DNA from: Clostridium punense
GTDB lineage: Bacteria > Bacillota > Clostridia > Clostridiales > Clostridiaceae
Assembly (NCBI RefSeq): GCF_017874425.1
Contig: NZ_JAGGLL010000017.1
Coordinates: 41,565-105,564, forward strand
Direction of reading: 5' to 3'
DNA length: 64,000 bases
Each line of letters begins with the position of its first letter. The stretch's first letter is position 1. Positions 1 through 7,833 of this stretch are shown here, one piece after another. The notes below the pieces were generated by a model. That model saw only the letters and a program-made list of their open reading frames with translations. It did not search any database and had not been told where the DNA came from. The translations under genes and the position numbers were made by a program.

Positions 1-167
1 ATTTCAGCAGTTCTAATAATTTCATTGGCATAATTATTAAGCTGATTTTTAGCAATAAATACTGGAAATACCTTTACTGCAAAAGCAATAACAAACATAA
101 CAGCTATAACAATAACAACTGTATCCATGTAACCTTCCCCACGTTTGCATTTAAGAAGTTTTTTCAC
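1..167 (-). CDS. DUF4320-like pseudopilin (partial, C-terminus off window)
   Basis: The frame opens at a GTG at 167 behind a G-rich ribosome binding site (175-179) and runs off the left edge, so only about 55 residues are seen. A short basic leader (VKKLLKCKR) is followed by GEGYMDT and a strongly hydrophobic helix, then a polar stretch. Leader plus long N-terminal helix is what Tad-type pseudopilins (TadE/TadF) look like, and DUF4320 proteins sit at this place in Firmicute conjugative elements (family call from memory). It is the last visible gene of the tad-like run, 11 bp after tadC. The GEG-aromatic-x-DT motif recurs in the protein at 7205-7435. It is too short here to classify firmly. 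Confidence 0.6.
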   Translation of the reverse strand, partial: MKKLLKCKRGEGYMDTVVIVIAVMFVIAFAVKVFPVFIAKNQLNNYANEIIRTAE

Positions 168-178
168 CTTGCCACCCC

Positions 179-1051
179 CTAAAACATATTTCCAAGTGTT
201 TTAACAATTTCAACTGCCATTACTCCAAGATACATTAAGACAAAACATATAAGCATTGCAAATGAATATTTACGAATTTTAGAAGGCTGTTTTGCTGCTA
301 TTCCTTTAAGTCTTTGAAGCTCTAACTGTTTTAAATCATGGGACAACATCTGAAAATACACTACTCCATCATCTCCACGAAGTACACTAATTAATCCTCT
401 TACAACCTCTGATAATGCTGAACTTCCAAGCCTTGTTTCAAATCTTGTAAGAGCTGCTTCATAGCTCCCTGATTTCATATCTGCAACAGTTATTTCTAAT
501 TCTCTTTTCATACTCTTTCCTGCATTTTGTTTATAGTTTTCTAATATTGAAAGAACATCTCTACTTGCCTTTAACTCCTGAGTAAGAGTAGAAGCAAACC
601 TTGGAAGCTCATACTCAATTTCCTCCCGTTGCTTTTTTACTGCTTCATCAGCGCTTTTCATTTCTTTAAAATAAACTGCAATGGCTAAAAATAAAATTAC
701 TGGACTTATCATAGGTAAAATAATCAAAGCAGGGATAATACTTAAAAGTACCATTCCTGCTTTAACATAAGCTCTTGCTATATAAGTTTCTGGTGATAAA
801 TTAATTTCTGCTGACTTTAAACTTGCTATCATCTTTTTCTTTTTATAATCATTTATTTTGATGTACTTAGAAATCTTAGTTGAAATCTCTAAAATGAATA
901 CATCTATATTTTTTGTCTTTTTCTTTTGCCTTTTATTGATGCTTAAAACAACTTTAGAAGCCTTATAACTTGGTAATTTAAAATAATCTGCCAAAATCAT
1001 ATAGGTTCCAAAGGAGAATAGGCATACAAAAACAAATAATATATTTAACAA
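179..1051 (-). CDS. TadC-like pilus platform protein (type II secretion F family)
   Basis: This is a 290-residue polytopic inner-membrane protein, predicted to form with TadB the platform on which the CpaF ATPase drives pilin polymerisation. It has an N-terminal membrane helix (about 3-20), a basic cytoplasmic stretch, hydrophobic segments at about 95-128 and 262-282, and between them a helical cytoplasmic domain with the charged pattern of T2SSF/TadC proteins. The start is a TTG at 1051, chosen because the G-rich Shine-Dalgarno stretch lies directly upstream; no ATG is better placed. It follows tadB by 14 bp on the same strand. The assignment rests on gene order and topology, since the T2SSF family is weakly conserved. 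Confidence 0.72.
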   Translation of the reverse strand: MLNILFVFVCLFSFGTYMILADYFKLPSYKASKVVLSINKRQKKKTKNIDVFILEISTKISKYIKINDYKKKKMIASLKSAEINLSPETYIARAYVKAGMVLLSIIPALIILPMISPVILFLAIAVYFKEMKSADEAVKKQREEIEYELPRFASTLTQELKASRDVLSILENYKQNAGKSMKRELEITVADMKSGSYEAALTRFETRLGSSALSEVVRGLISVLRGDDGVVYFQMLSHDLKQLELQRLKGIAAKQPSKIRKYSFAMLICFVLMYLGVMAVEIVKTLGNMF

Positions 1052-1065
1052 AATCTCACCCCCCT

Positions 1066-2007
1066 CTAATCCTTATAAACTTTTCTATATTCAACTGGTT
1101 TTGTTAGTTTAATTACCGCTGCTAATGATATAAATATAACCAAAATACATATTGCAAGTATTGCTTTACCTATAGTAGTAAACATCAAAGTTTGATACCA
1201 TGATTTATTTAAAAAGTACATCAGTGGTACATTTCCTATGAGAAGTATTGTCATAGTTATAAACTCTTTCATTGGTTCATATAAAAGATAATCAAGTTCT
1301 GCACTTACAATTCTCATATCCGAAAGTTTTACAACTATTGGTGTTAAGGTGCTTTTCAAATTTTTATCATCTTGACAAGCTATAACTCCGTCAATCCATT
1401 CTCTAAATACGTCATTATCAATCTTAGGTTTTAGATTTTCTAAAGCCATTTTAATATTAGAATTTATCAGCTTGGTTTGTGTAAGAAAACTTTTAAACAC
1501 ATCTGCTACAGGTGGATTAATATACGTGATGTTTTCATCTACTGCTGTAATTATACTTTCACTTCTTAAGTAAGATGTTGTTATCACCGATAAGGCTGTT
1601 TCAAGTTCTGAATTTAACTGCTTTTTATAAAAAGTAGCTGTAAACTTAATATACCAAAATGGAAGTAGTGCAAACCCTCCTGCAAGTATTGGTATTAGGA
1701 AATAGTTATTCATTGAAATAGCTACCATCATTCCTAAAATTAATAGTGCAAAAGATAGCACACAAAGTATTGAAAATTTACTGCTCTTATTAGTAGCTTG
1801 TAAAATATCCTTTGTTTCTTCTATTAATAGCTTTAATCCTTTTGTTTTTTTCTTCTTAGTAACTTCTATAACTTTTTCTTTTAGTGTTTTTTCTTTGCTT
1901 TTAAATATTTTTGAAATAGCCTCTGCAAATTCTAATGGATTTATGGAAAGAAGTATAAAACTTCCTGCCACTAATCCTAAAAATGCTATTACACTAAGTA
2001 ATGTCAC
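1066..2007 (-). CDS. TadB-like pilus platform protein
   Basis: This protein of about 313 residues has an N-terminal hydrophobic helix, a lysine-rich cytoplasmic segment, paired membrane helices in the middle (about 80-125) and two more near the C-terminus. It is the likely partner of the downstream TadC-like protein in a Tad/Flp secretion platform. The frame could open at a GTG at 2016, but that codon sits on the ribosome binding site; a second GTG at 2007, eight bases after GAAGG, is the better start. It overlaps the end of cpaF by 14 bp, which suggests translational coupling. Order ATPase-TadB-TadC is the classical tad order. Function is inferred from context and topology. Confidence 0.7.
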   Translation of the reverse strand: MTLLSVIAFLGLVAGSFILLSINPLEFAEAISKIFKSKEKTLKEKVIEVTKKKKTKGLKLLIEETKDILQATNKSSKFSILCVLSFALLILGMMVAISMNNYFLIPILAGGFALLPFWYIKFTATFYKKQLNSELETALSVITTSYLRSESIITAVDENITYINPPVADVFKSFLTQTKLINSNIKMALENLKPKIDNDVFREWIDGVIACQDDKNLKSTLTPIVVKLSDMRIVSAELDYLLYEPMKEFITMTILLIGNVPLMYFLNKSWYQTLMFTTIGKAILAICILVIFISLAAVIKLTKPVEYRKVYKD

Positions 2008-3352
2008 TGCTATCACCTTCTTTCAACAAAGTATCAAGGATATTAAGAGGCATCCCATTTTCAAGCAGTCTTTTTTGCAAGCTCTTTGAAATGTTATTTA
2101 CCCTTTCATAATTACCGATTATTTTTAACTTTCCATCTACAACTTTATTTTCTTTGATGTTATAACGAAAAAGAGTGTGAATTTGCCTTTTACCATCTGG
2201 CAATATTTCACACTCTGTAATCTCCATAATCTTTCTTGAATTATCCTCTAACTTTTTTGAAAAGAATACTATTGGAAAAGCTTCCGTTACTAGCGAATAT
2301 AATGTATCGTCATTAATATCATATTTCATCTTACATAAAGTAACCATACGGAAATATGTGGCTTCACATGAATTAGCATGAGTTGTTGTAATAACTGCAT
2401 GTCCTGTTCTTGCTGCTTCCTGTGCTGAAAAAGATTCATCACCTTTCATTTCTGCTACACATATATAATCTGGATTAGAGGTTAAAGCACTTTCTAGTAG
2501 CTTTTCTTGGTCTATATTTTGTTTTTTATCCTCGCTATACCTTGTAACAGTATGAACTACACTATTTATAATATTTCCTTCTTCATCTTCTTTTACAAGA
2601 TCAAATTCCCTTGTTCCATTTTCTATAGTAAAAATACGCTTATCATTAGGAATAGTTGAAAGCAACCAGCTCATCAAAGTCGTTTTTCCTGATGATGTAG
2701 CACCTGTAACACACATACTTAAACCATATCTTAAGCAGATACTTAGGAAATCAAGCATCTCTGTTGTGGCTGTTCCATTACTTATAAAATCCTCTCTTGC
2801 AAGCTTCTGAGGATTAACAATACGAATAGATACTGCAAGCCCTTTATCATGGTCTATTACTCCACTACCAAACACAGTAATTCTTATCTTATTAGATAAA
2901 TGTCCTCTTACTACAGGCTGTGAATTGTCGAGTATCATACCTGATTTATGAAGTAATCTTCTAATAACATCAATGGCATGTTCTGGTGAATTAAATTTTT
3001 CTTTTGTGGGTAATATTTGACCATTAGTATAAGTAACTTTTATATCTCTCCACTGATTTATATTTATTTCCTCTACATCTTTTCTAAACAGATATTTAGT
3101 AATAAAAGAGAACTCCGCCATTTCTGAATACAATTTTTCTACAAGTTCATCAAAAGATAAATCTCTAACCCCTAATGAATAATCCATAAGATATTTAGAT
3201 ATATAGGACTTAATCTGTTCCCTTTGTTCTTCTGGATTATCTGATATCAATGTTGAGTATTTATTTGAAATATACTCTTGTACCTCTTGTAATATATCAG
3301 GAAATTCCTTAATGCATTGTCCTGAATTAAAAAACAAAGCAGCATTGTTCAT
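1994..3352 (-). CDS. cpaF: CpaF/TadA-type secretion ATPase
   Basis: This is a PilT/VirB11-superfamily hexameric ATPase that powers pilus assembly or secretion from the cytoplasmic face. From the ATG at 3352 it has 452 residues: an N-terminal helical domain, the RxxN-like region typical of CpaF, and a RecA-like core with Walker A GATSSGKTT at about 217-225. A conserved acidic box follows (the VAEMKGDESF segment), and after it the ARTGH and TTTHA elements of the family. A longer frame begins at 3376, but the ATG at 3352 has GGGAGG nine bases upstream and forms a TAATG overlap with the preceding gene. This is the best-supported member of the tad-like set. No VirB4 ATPase is seen in the window, so it is the only pilus-type motor here. 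Confidence 0.88.
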   Translation of the reverse strand: MNNAALFFNSGQCIKEFPDILQEVQEYISNKYSTLISDNPEEQREQIKSYISKYLMDYSLGVRDLSFDELVEKLYSEMAEFSFITKYLFRKDVEEININQWRDIKVTYTNGQILPTKEKFNSPEHAIDVIRRLLHKSGMILDNSQPVVRGHLSNKIRITVFGSGVIDHDKGLAVSIRIVNPQKLAREDFISNGTATTEMLDFLSICLRYGLSMCVTGATSSGKTTLMSWLLSTIPNDKRIFTIENGTREFDLVKEDEEGNIINSVVHTVTRYSEDKKQNIDQEKLLESALTSNPDYICVAEMKGDESFSAQEAARTGHAVITTTHANSCEATYFRMVTLCKMKYDINDDTLYSLVTEAFPIVFFSKKLEDNSRKIMEITECEILPDGKRQIHTLFRYNIKENKVVDGKLKIIGNYERVNNISKSLQKRLLENGMPLNILDTLLKEGDSSDIT

Positions 3353-4155
3353 TACTTCTTTCCTCCCTTGAACCATGGTAACACTCGCCCTGAGCTCTTT
3401 TTCACCTCAAAGCTTTCATCAAAAACCAAGGTTATTACCTCTCTAATTGTTGTATTGTATTCTTCCTTTTCCTTTGATTTTAAACCCTGAAAAAGCTCAC
3501 CACATAAAAATTGTTCTGCTATTTCTTCAAGATGTGGTAACTCATACTTTATACCATGATATTTTTCTTTTATCTGCTCCTTCGGCTCATTGTACTTCAC
3601 ATCTGATAAGACTTTAATATGGTTATCTATATTAAATCTTCTATCAGCTAATAAAGGTAAATAAGAATCAAAATAGGACACAGCTTTTAAATTTGCACCG
3701 TTAAGCCTTATAACCTTATCGGCAATTTCTAGTGCCACCGTTGATAAAATATCAGAAGTAAAAACACTAGAACAGTCTACTATTACATAATCTGCTAAAT
3801 GCCTAAGTAATATAAATAAATCATTAGCTCTTTCTTTTGAATACTGAGCATAGGTAAATATGTTTTCACCTTGCTCATATCCTAGAATACTTATATACTG
3901 ATTTTTATCTAAAGTAATGCACTTAGATAAAATATCTTCCTGACTAATAGTAGGTGCTGATAATAAACTTCCTAGTGATTTTTTCTCTACCTTAACATTA
4001 GGCAAAACTATCATAGATTCAGGGCACAGTGTGTCACACATTACAATAATTACATTTTTCTTTTTTAATGCTAACTCTCTTGCAATCTTTATACTTGTTA
4101 TTGTCTTCCCAGAATTGGGATTCCCCCATATCGCAAGAATTTGATTACTCTTCAT
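3352..4155 (-). CDS. TadZ/CpaE-like ATPase of the pilus locus
   Basis: This 267-residue P-loop protein is related to the ParA/MinD group. A Walker A motif GNPNSGKT lies at about 11-18 and the DYVIVDCSS segment at about 125 resembles the ParA-type Walker B region. In Tad systems such a protein (TadZ/CpaE) localises the assembly machine. It lies directly between the CpaB-like gene (end to start with no gap) and cpaF (TAATG overlap), so it belongs to the same operon. The lysine next to the P-loop start, typical of deviant Walker A proteins, is not obvious here. It could be a generic AAA ATPase; the context makes TadZ the best guess. Confidence 0.7.
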   Translation of the reverse strand: MKSNQILAIWGNPNSGKTITSIKIARELALKKKNVIIVMCDTLCPESMIVLPNVKVEKKSLGSLLSAPTISQEDILSKCITLDKNQYISILGYEQGENIFTYAQYSKERANDLFILLRHLADYVIVDCSSVFTSDILSTVALEIADKVIRLNGANLKAVSYFDSYLPLLADRRFNIDNHIKVLSDVKYNEPKEQIKEKYHGIKYELPHLEEIAEQFLCGELFQGLKSKEKEEYNTTIREVITLVFDESFEVKKSSGRVLPWFKGGKK

Positions 4156-4932
4156 TTACATTCCTCCCTGAACTTGTTTTACAGTATTAGTTTCAGCATT
4201 GCCACTAGAATCTTTTATAACCTTTTCTTGTTCATCTATAAACTTTTGTGCTGTTTCTTCATTACCACGATAAATAAGTGATACATGCATTTTGCCCTTT
4301 TCCTCTAATTCTGCTAATAGTTTTGCTTGTGTTTTATTTACTAAAAGAGTTACTGTGGATGGAAGTTCTTGTTCTTTGTCATCCTTTTTATTATCTGTAA
4401 ATTCTTTGTCTGACCCTTTATTTGTTGTAACTGCTAGTACTCTTACATATTGAAGCTCTTTTGGTGTAATTGTTTCTCTAAACTCACCATAGTTAGATGC
4501 AATAATTGAAATAATATCCCCTGTTTCAAGCTTTCCTGATAATCCTGCTGCAAAACTTTTAATAGAAATTGAAATGGCTTGTTTATTTCCATCTAGTCCA
4601 TAAAGATATTTATTCTCTGCAAGTGGACTATTTGCTACTTTAGTATTTAATACATAATCACCTTTAAACAAGTCTGCTGTTGCATATTTACCTACTACAT
4701 TTTCCTTATTTTTCAGAACTGTATTTGGTAAGTTATATCCACCTATTTCTGCAACTTGAATCTTATCTGATGTGATTTGTTCTCCTGCTTTAACATCCTT
4801 AACAATTCTTACAACTGATATTTTAGACTGTAATGCATTATTAAAAAGTGGTGTAATTCCAACGCAAATTAAAAGTGATAATACAATTGCTGTAAGCCCT
4901 ACTACTGTTCTATTTCTAAATAAATTTCTCAT
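4156..4932 (-). CDS. CpaB/RcpC-like pilus assembly protein with SAF domain
   Basis: This 258-residue protein has one N-terminal membrane anchor (about 9-30) and an extracytoplasmic part. An SAF-type domain starts near residue 40 (the VRIVKDVKAGEQITSDKI region), followed by a beta-rich CpaB/RcpC domain with the LETGDIISIIA element, and ends in a charged tail. CpaB/RcpC proteins work outside the membrane in Flp pilus export; in Gram-positive cells the partner secretin is absent, so the exact role is open. It is tightly packed between the prepilin peptidase gene (1 bp gap) and the TadZ-like gene. Confidence 0.8.
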   Translation of the reverse strand: MRNLFRNRTVVGLTAIVLSLLICVGITPLFNNALQSKISVVRIVKDVKAGEQITSDKIQVAEIGGYNLPNTVLKNKENVVGKYATADLFKGDYVLNTKVANSPLAENKYLYGLDGNKQAISISIKSFAAGLSGKLETGDIISIIASNYGEFRETITPKELQYVRVLAVTTNKGSDKEFTDNKKDDKEQELPSTVTLLVNKTQAKLLAELEEKGKMHVSLIYRGNEETAQKFIDEQEKVIKDSSGNAETNTVKQVQGGM

Positions 4933-4933
4933 C

Positions 4934-5440
4934 TTAACATCCTCCTGTAATTAAAAATGATAAAAAACACCCTATAGATAAATAAGGTGCTAATGGAAAA
5001 GATATATTTTTATCCTTATTTTTGATTTTGTAATAAATGAAATTGATAGCTACTGCTAAAGTAAGTCCTATAATACTTGCAATAAACCCTCCCTTCACTC
5101 CTAATAGAAATCCACTAGATGCCATGAATTTTATATCACCGCCACCTATTCCATCTCCTTTTAATAATGCTGTTATAAAAAATGGTAGTGGAACAATAAT
5201 AAATCCCATAATAGCAATCATAAAATTCACTTTAATCAAGCTAATAGCAATAATCATTAAATGTATTTTATCTGGAATAATCTTTTCTTTTGAGTCCTTA
5301 TAGCTTGCATAAATTAAAATTAAGGCGTAAAAAAAGCCCTTGACGATTAAATTAGTATCATCAAAGGCTTTAAATAACCCTATTAAACTTATTATTGTAA
5401 GTATTGCTCCAAGAATCATTAATATTTTTGACTTTTTCAT
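4934..5440 (-). CDS. A24-family prepilin peptidase (TadV/CpaA-like)
   Basis: This is a membrane-embedded aspartic protease that trims the leader of pilins and pseudopilins. The 168 residues carry about six hydrophobic segments and both catalytic aspartates of family A24: one in YASYKDSKEKIIPD (D49) and one in GDGIGGGDIKFM (D102, the GxGxGGGD signature). It is the short form without the N-terminal methylase domain, as in TadV/CpaA. Its presence means the element should encode substrates with a leader peptide; the best candidates in the window are the proteins at 1-167 and 7205-7435. It lies 18 bp after the winged-helix gene. Confidence 0.88.
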   Translation of the reverse strand: MKKSKILMILGAILTIISLIGLFKAFDDTNLIVKGFFYALILIYASYKDSKEKIIPDKIHLMIIAISLIKVNFMIAIMGFIIVPLPFFITALLKGDGIGGGDIKFMASSGFLLGVKGGFIASIIGLTLAVAINFIYYKIKNKDKNISFPLAPYLSIGCFLSFLITGGC

Positions 5441-5458
5441 TCATCCCTTAATTCTCCT

Positions 5459-5725
5459 TTACTTGATAATATAAATATTAGGTGCTCTTCCACCATCATC
5501 ATGATAAATCTTCCTAATATCTATATACCCCTTTTCCTCAAGTCTATGACTATTCCTCCTTACTGTGTTCTCACCTATATTTAATGTATAACTAATTTTC
5601 TTTATAGGTACTTGAATCTTTCCATCAGAATCTGCAAGTTCGCACAATAAGCCATATATAAGTTTACCTGCAATAGTTGTCTTTAATGTGCCTGTTAACT
5701 TGTACTTTACCAATTCATCATTCAT
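5459..5725 (-). CDS. Small winged-helix DNA-binding protein
   Basis: This 88-residue protein has a helix-turn-helix pattern: a segment about using the KISYTLNIGENTVRRNSHRL region (about 43-62) as recognition unit, followed by a wing (KGYIDIRKIYHDDGGRAPNIYII). Such domains resemble the replication-initiator/GntR-like 'helix-turn-helix domain' proteins of Firmicute mobile elements. It sits between the VirB3-like gene and the prepilin peptidase gene, the junction of the transfer and pilus blocks. It could regulate the downstream tad-like genes, but no operator is visible. Function unknown. Confidence 0.6.
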   Translation of the reverse strand: MNDELVKYKLTGTLKTTIAGKLIYGLLCELADSDGKIQVPIKKISYTLNIGENTVRRNSHRLEEKGYIDIRKIYHDDGGRAPNIYIIK

Positions 5726-5731
5726 CTATCT

Positions 5732-6055
5732 TCATCTCCATTCATCAAGATATTTATATTGGTATTTCTTCTGTGATTTAGCAAACTTAATCATAAATTT
5801 CAGCTGATCTACAACAGAAATATTAGTTTTGTCCTTTGTAAGCATCATTACAGAACCTGCAATTGAAGATAAAATAAACACCACACAAAATGCGGTGCTC
5901 TTAGTCAACATATATACAATTACATCAATTACTCCTGCTACTAATGTAGCAAGAATAGCTTGAAACAACTCTTCTTTACCAAAGCCATCAAAGATTTCTG
6001 TCTTTGTCTTTAGACCTAGTGGAATATATAGGGTTTCTTTTTCATAATTATCCAA
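5732..6055 (-). CDS. PrgI/VirB3-like inner-membrane transfer protein
   Basis: This is a 107-residue protein with two membrane helices (about 30-50 and 55-75), a short cytoplasmic N-terminus containing YIPLGLK, and a basic C-terminus (FAKSQKKYQYKYLDEW). Size, topology and position next to a TrbL/VirB6-like gene fit the PrgI/VirB3 class of type IV secretion components. The start is taken as TTG at 6055 because GGGAGG lies seven bases upstream; an upstream TTG at 6085 lacks such a site. In related elements the VirB4 ATPase gene usually comes next; here a winged-helix gene and the tad-like genes follow instead. Confidence 0.6.
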   Translation of the reverse strand: MDNYEKETLYIPLGLKTKTEIFDGFGKEELFQAILATLVAGVIDVIVYMLTKSTAFCVVFILSSIAGSVMMLTKDKTNISVVDQLKFMIKFAKSQKKYQYKYLDEWR

Positions 6056-6094
6056 TGTAACACCTCCCAAACTATATAATGTCAAATCATATTT

Positions 6095-6304
6095 TTAACT
6101 ATAATATGCCAGTACCAACTCCTTAATTTGCCATATACTTTCTGCAAGTATATAAAATATCAATGTATTTTTTGCTCTTTTTTTATACATAGAACTTTCA
6201 TCCTCAGAAGCACCCATTCTTATAAAACAGTAAACAACTCTTAATCCTGCACCTACTCTAATGAGCATTACAAACGCATCTGCCATTTCTTTTACTAAAT
6301 CCAT
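6095..6304 (-). CDS. Small membrane protein of the transfer operon
   Basis: This 69-residue protein has two hydrophobic stretches (about 8-28 and 47-66) separated by a charged loop (ASEDESSMYKKRAKN). Its ATG at 6304 overlaps the stop of the TrbL-like gene as TAATG, so it is translationally coupled to it. Short two-helix proteins at this position are common in Firmicute ICEs. I do not recognise a named family and assign no function beyond a likely part in the membrane complex. Confidence 0.6.
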   Translation of the reverse strand: MDLVKEMADAFVMLIRVGAGLRVVYCFIRMGASEDESSMYKKRAKNTLIFYILAESIWQIKELVLAYYS

Positions 6305-7140
6305 TACTTTTTAAACGCTCCTTTCGCCATTTGTACTAACCTTACTGATTGATAAACATTGCCCATAACTCCTGCTCCATGTCCACCTGATACAATAATG
6401 AATTCCTGTAAGAATTTCGGTGTTTTTATTGCAAGCATTAAAGCTGCTACTCCCCAAAACACATGAGTATTGAGCATTAACGCCACTCCAACTTTTGCTA
6501 AAACTATTTGTACTAATACTGCTAAAGTTGACTGGAAAAACTTCTGAATATATGTCCTAAATACACCATTATCTGCATCTAATAAGCCAACACAAGCTAC
6601 TGGAAGACCTACACGAAGTATTAATATCTCCATTCCTCTCATTAAAAATTGAAGATATAGAAGGAAGAAACATATAAAAAATATCAGTGAAATAATGGCT
6701 GTAAAAAGCCCTGCACTTGATATTCCATTAATTATAGCTGTAAAATCTGTTACCATTCCTTTACTTACTGCCTTTATCAATTTATCTGTTAAATCTTCAA
6801 TGATTTTACCTAGCCAACCATATAAAGTTGGAAAGCTTACAGCTATTGCTAACGCTTTAAAAAATCCTGTAAGCATTAATATAGGGTCTGCATCTGCATC
6901 ACCCTCTATCCAAAGAATATATTGCTCAAAGCCTTTCTTTAAAAATTTCAGCACTATTAGTGAGACACCAAAACCAAAGAAAATATTAAATACTTCTGTC
7001 AAACCATTAGTTCCAAGCATTGTATCCATATATCTTTCTGCATGTAAAGCAATAGGTACTAAATCATTTAATAATGAATTTACATAAGCAAGGCAACCAC
7101 TTAATATTCCTGCAATTAAAAGCACTAATAAATATTCCAC
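6304..7140 (-). CDS. TrbL/VirB6-like conjugal transfer membrane protein
   Basis: This 278-residue polytopic membrane protein has about six hydrophobic segments and an amphipathic middle loop. The GFEQYILWIEGDADADP segment and the downstream membrane block LQFLMRGMEILILRVGLPV, as well as the length, match the TrbL-family proteins found after DUF6133/VirB2-like genes in Clostridia conjugative elements. VirB6/TrbL proteins form the inner-membrane channel of type IV secretion systems. An imperfect-free hairpin (7157-7194) separates it from the upstream DUF6133-like gene, so its expression may be lower than that gene's. It is coupled to the next small gene by a TAATG overlap. Confidence 0.75.
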   Translation of the reverse strand: MEYLLVLLIAGILSGCLAYVNSLLNDLVPIALHAERYMDTMLGTNGLTEVFNIFFGFGVSLIVLKFLKKGFEQYILWIEGDADADPILMLTGFFKALAIAVSFPTLYGWLGKIIEDLTDKLIKAVSKGMVTDFTAIINGISSAGLFTAIISLIFFICFFLLYLQFLMRGMEILILRVGLPVACVGLLDADNGVFRTYIQKFFQSTLAVLVQIVLAKVGVALMLNTHVFWGVAALMLAIKTPKFLQEFIIVSGGHGAGVMGNVYQSVRLVQMAKGAFKK

Positions 7141-7156
7141 ATCATCACCTCCAATT

Positions 7157-7194
7157 TTTAAGGAGCTTACGTTTTATATCATAAGCTCCTTAAA
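7157..7194 (-). terminator. Intra-operon hairpin between pilin-like gene and trbL-like gene
   Basis: A 13-bp perfect stem (TTTAAGGAGCTTA and its complement) with a 12-base loop lies 10 bp after the stop of the DUF6133-like gene and just before the TrbL-like ribosome binding site. The downstream bases are AAATTGG rather than a clean U-run. It therefore probably acts as a leaky terminator or as a 3' stabiliser of the upstream mRNA, not as a full stop. Confidence 0.6.
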
Positions 7195-7204
7195 TGGATT
7201 TATC

Positions 7205-7435
7205 TTAACCTTTGAAGTTAAACATATCTTTAATTTTTTGAGTTAGTGTTGGAAGAACTGTGTCTTTAAATAATAAATACAGTCCTCCAAGTACTAATGC
7301 TCCTATTACTACAGACATTAAAATTTTTACTGCTGTATCAACAAAGCCCTCACCGCTTTTGCTTGTGAGAGCTTCTTTTGCCTTTCCTACCATATTCATA
7401 GCCTTTATTTGTGTTCTTAATACTAAATTTTTCAT
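7205..7435 (-). CDS. DUF6133-like small membrane protein, candidate pilin-like subunit
   Basis: This 76-residue protein has a basic, 26-residue N-terminal leader, then KSGEGFVDTAV and a long hydrophobic helix (about 34-60), and ends in a basic amphipathic tail (LPTLTQKIKDMF). The sequence resembles the DUF6133 family of Clostridia ICEs (recognised from memory). The layout of basic leader, small residue, acidic residue and hydrophobic helix is that of class III (Flp/Tad) prepilins, with Asp where the family usually has Glu at +5 if cleavage is after the first Gly. A GGAGG site precedes the ATG. It lies next to the VirB2-like gene and is followed by a strong hairpin, as expected for a highly expressed subunit. 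The pilin role is my inference. Confidence 0.7.
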   Translation of the reverse strand: MKNLVLRTQIKAMNMVGKAKEALTSKSGEGFVDTAVKILMSVVIGALVLGGLYLLFKDTVLPTLTQKIKDMFNFKG

Positions 7436-7479
7436 ATTGTTATACCTCCATAAATTTGATTATTATAATTTTTTATTAA

Positions 7480-7833
7480 TTATTTGTAGTAACCTACAAT
7501 AAGATTTAATGTTGCCGAACCTAGAACTGCTCCAATACATGAAACAATTGCTACCACAATTCTGTTATTCCATTTTTTCTGATCCATCTCGTCTGCTGCA
7601 CTTCTTCTAACACAAAAATATATAATTAAAAGTCCTGCGAGTACAGGAGCAAGTACCATTAACCAAGTTGTAGTATCATTAATTAATTTTTCTGTACCTT
7701 TTACAATCTGGCTATTCTTAACATCATCTGCTGCATAAACTGGTGTTGAAATCATACTGACTGTATAAACTGATAATATAGTTAGTAATATTTTTTCTTT
7801 TGTCTTTTCTAAAAAATTTCTAATCTTCTTCAA
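7480..7833 (-). CDS. VirB2/TrbC-like transfer pilin precursor
   Basis: This 117-residue protein begins with a signal peptide (basic start, hydrophobic core, cleavage probably after VYA near residue 34). It is followed by a short exposed segment, two membrane helices (about 57-75 and 92-113) and a basic loop between them. That is the topology of VirB2/TrbC pilins. The start is a TTG at 7833 with GGAG nine bases upstream, and the gene overlaps the end of virD4 by 14 bp. It is the canonical neighbour of the coupling protein in Firmicute ICEs. Sequence conservation in this family is low. Confidence 0.65.
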   Translation of the reverse strand: MKKIRNFLEKTKEKILLTILSVYTVSMISTPVYAADDVKNSQIVKGTEKLINDTTTWLMVLAPVLAGLLIIYFCVRRSAADEMDQKKWNNRIVVAIVSCIGAVLGSATLNLIVGYYK

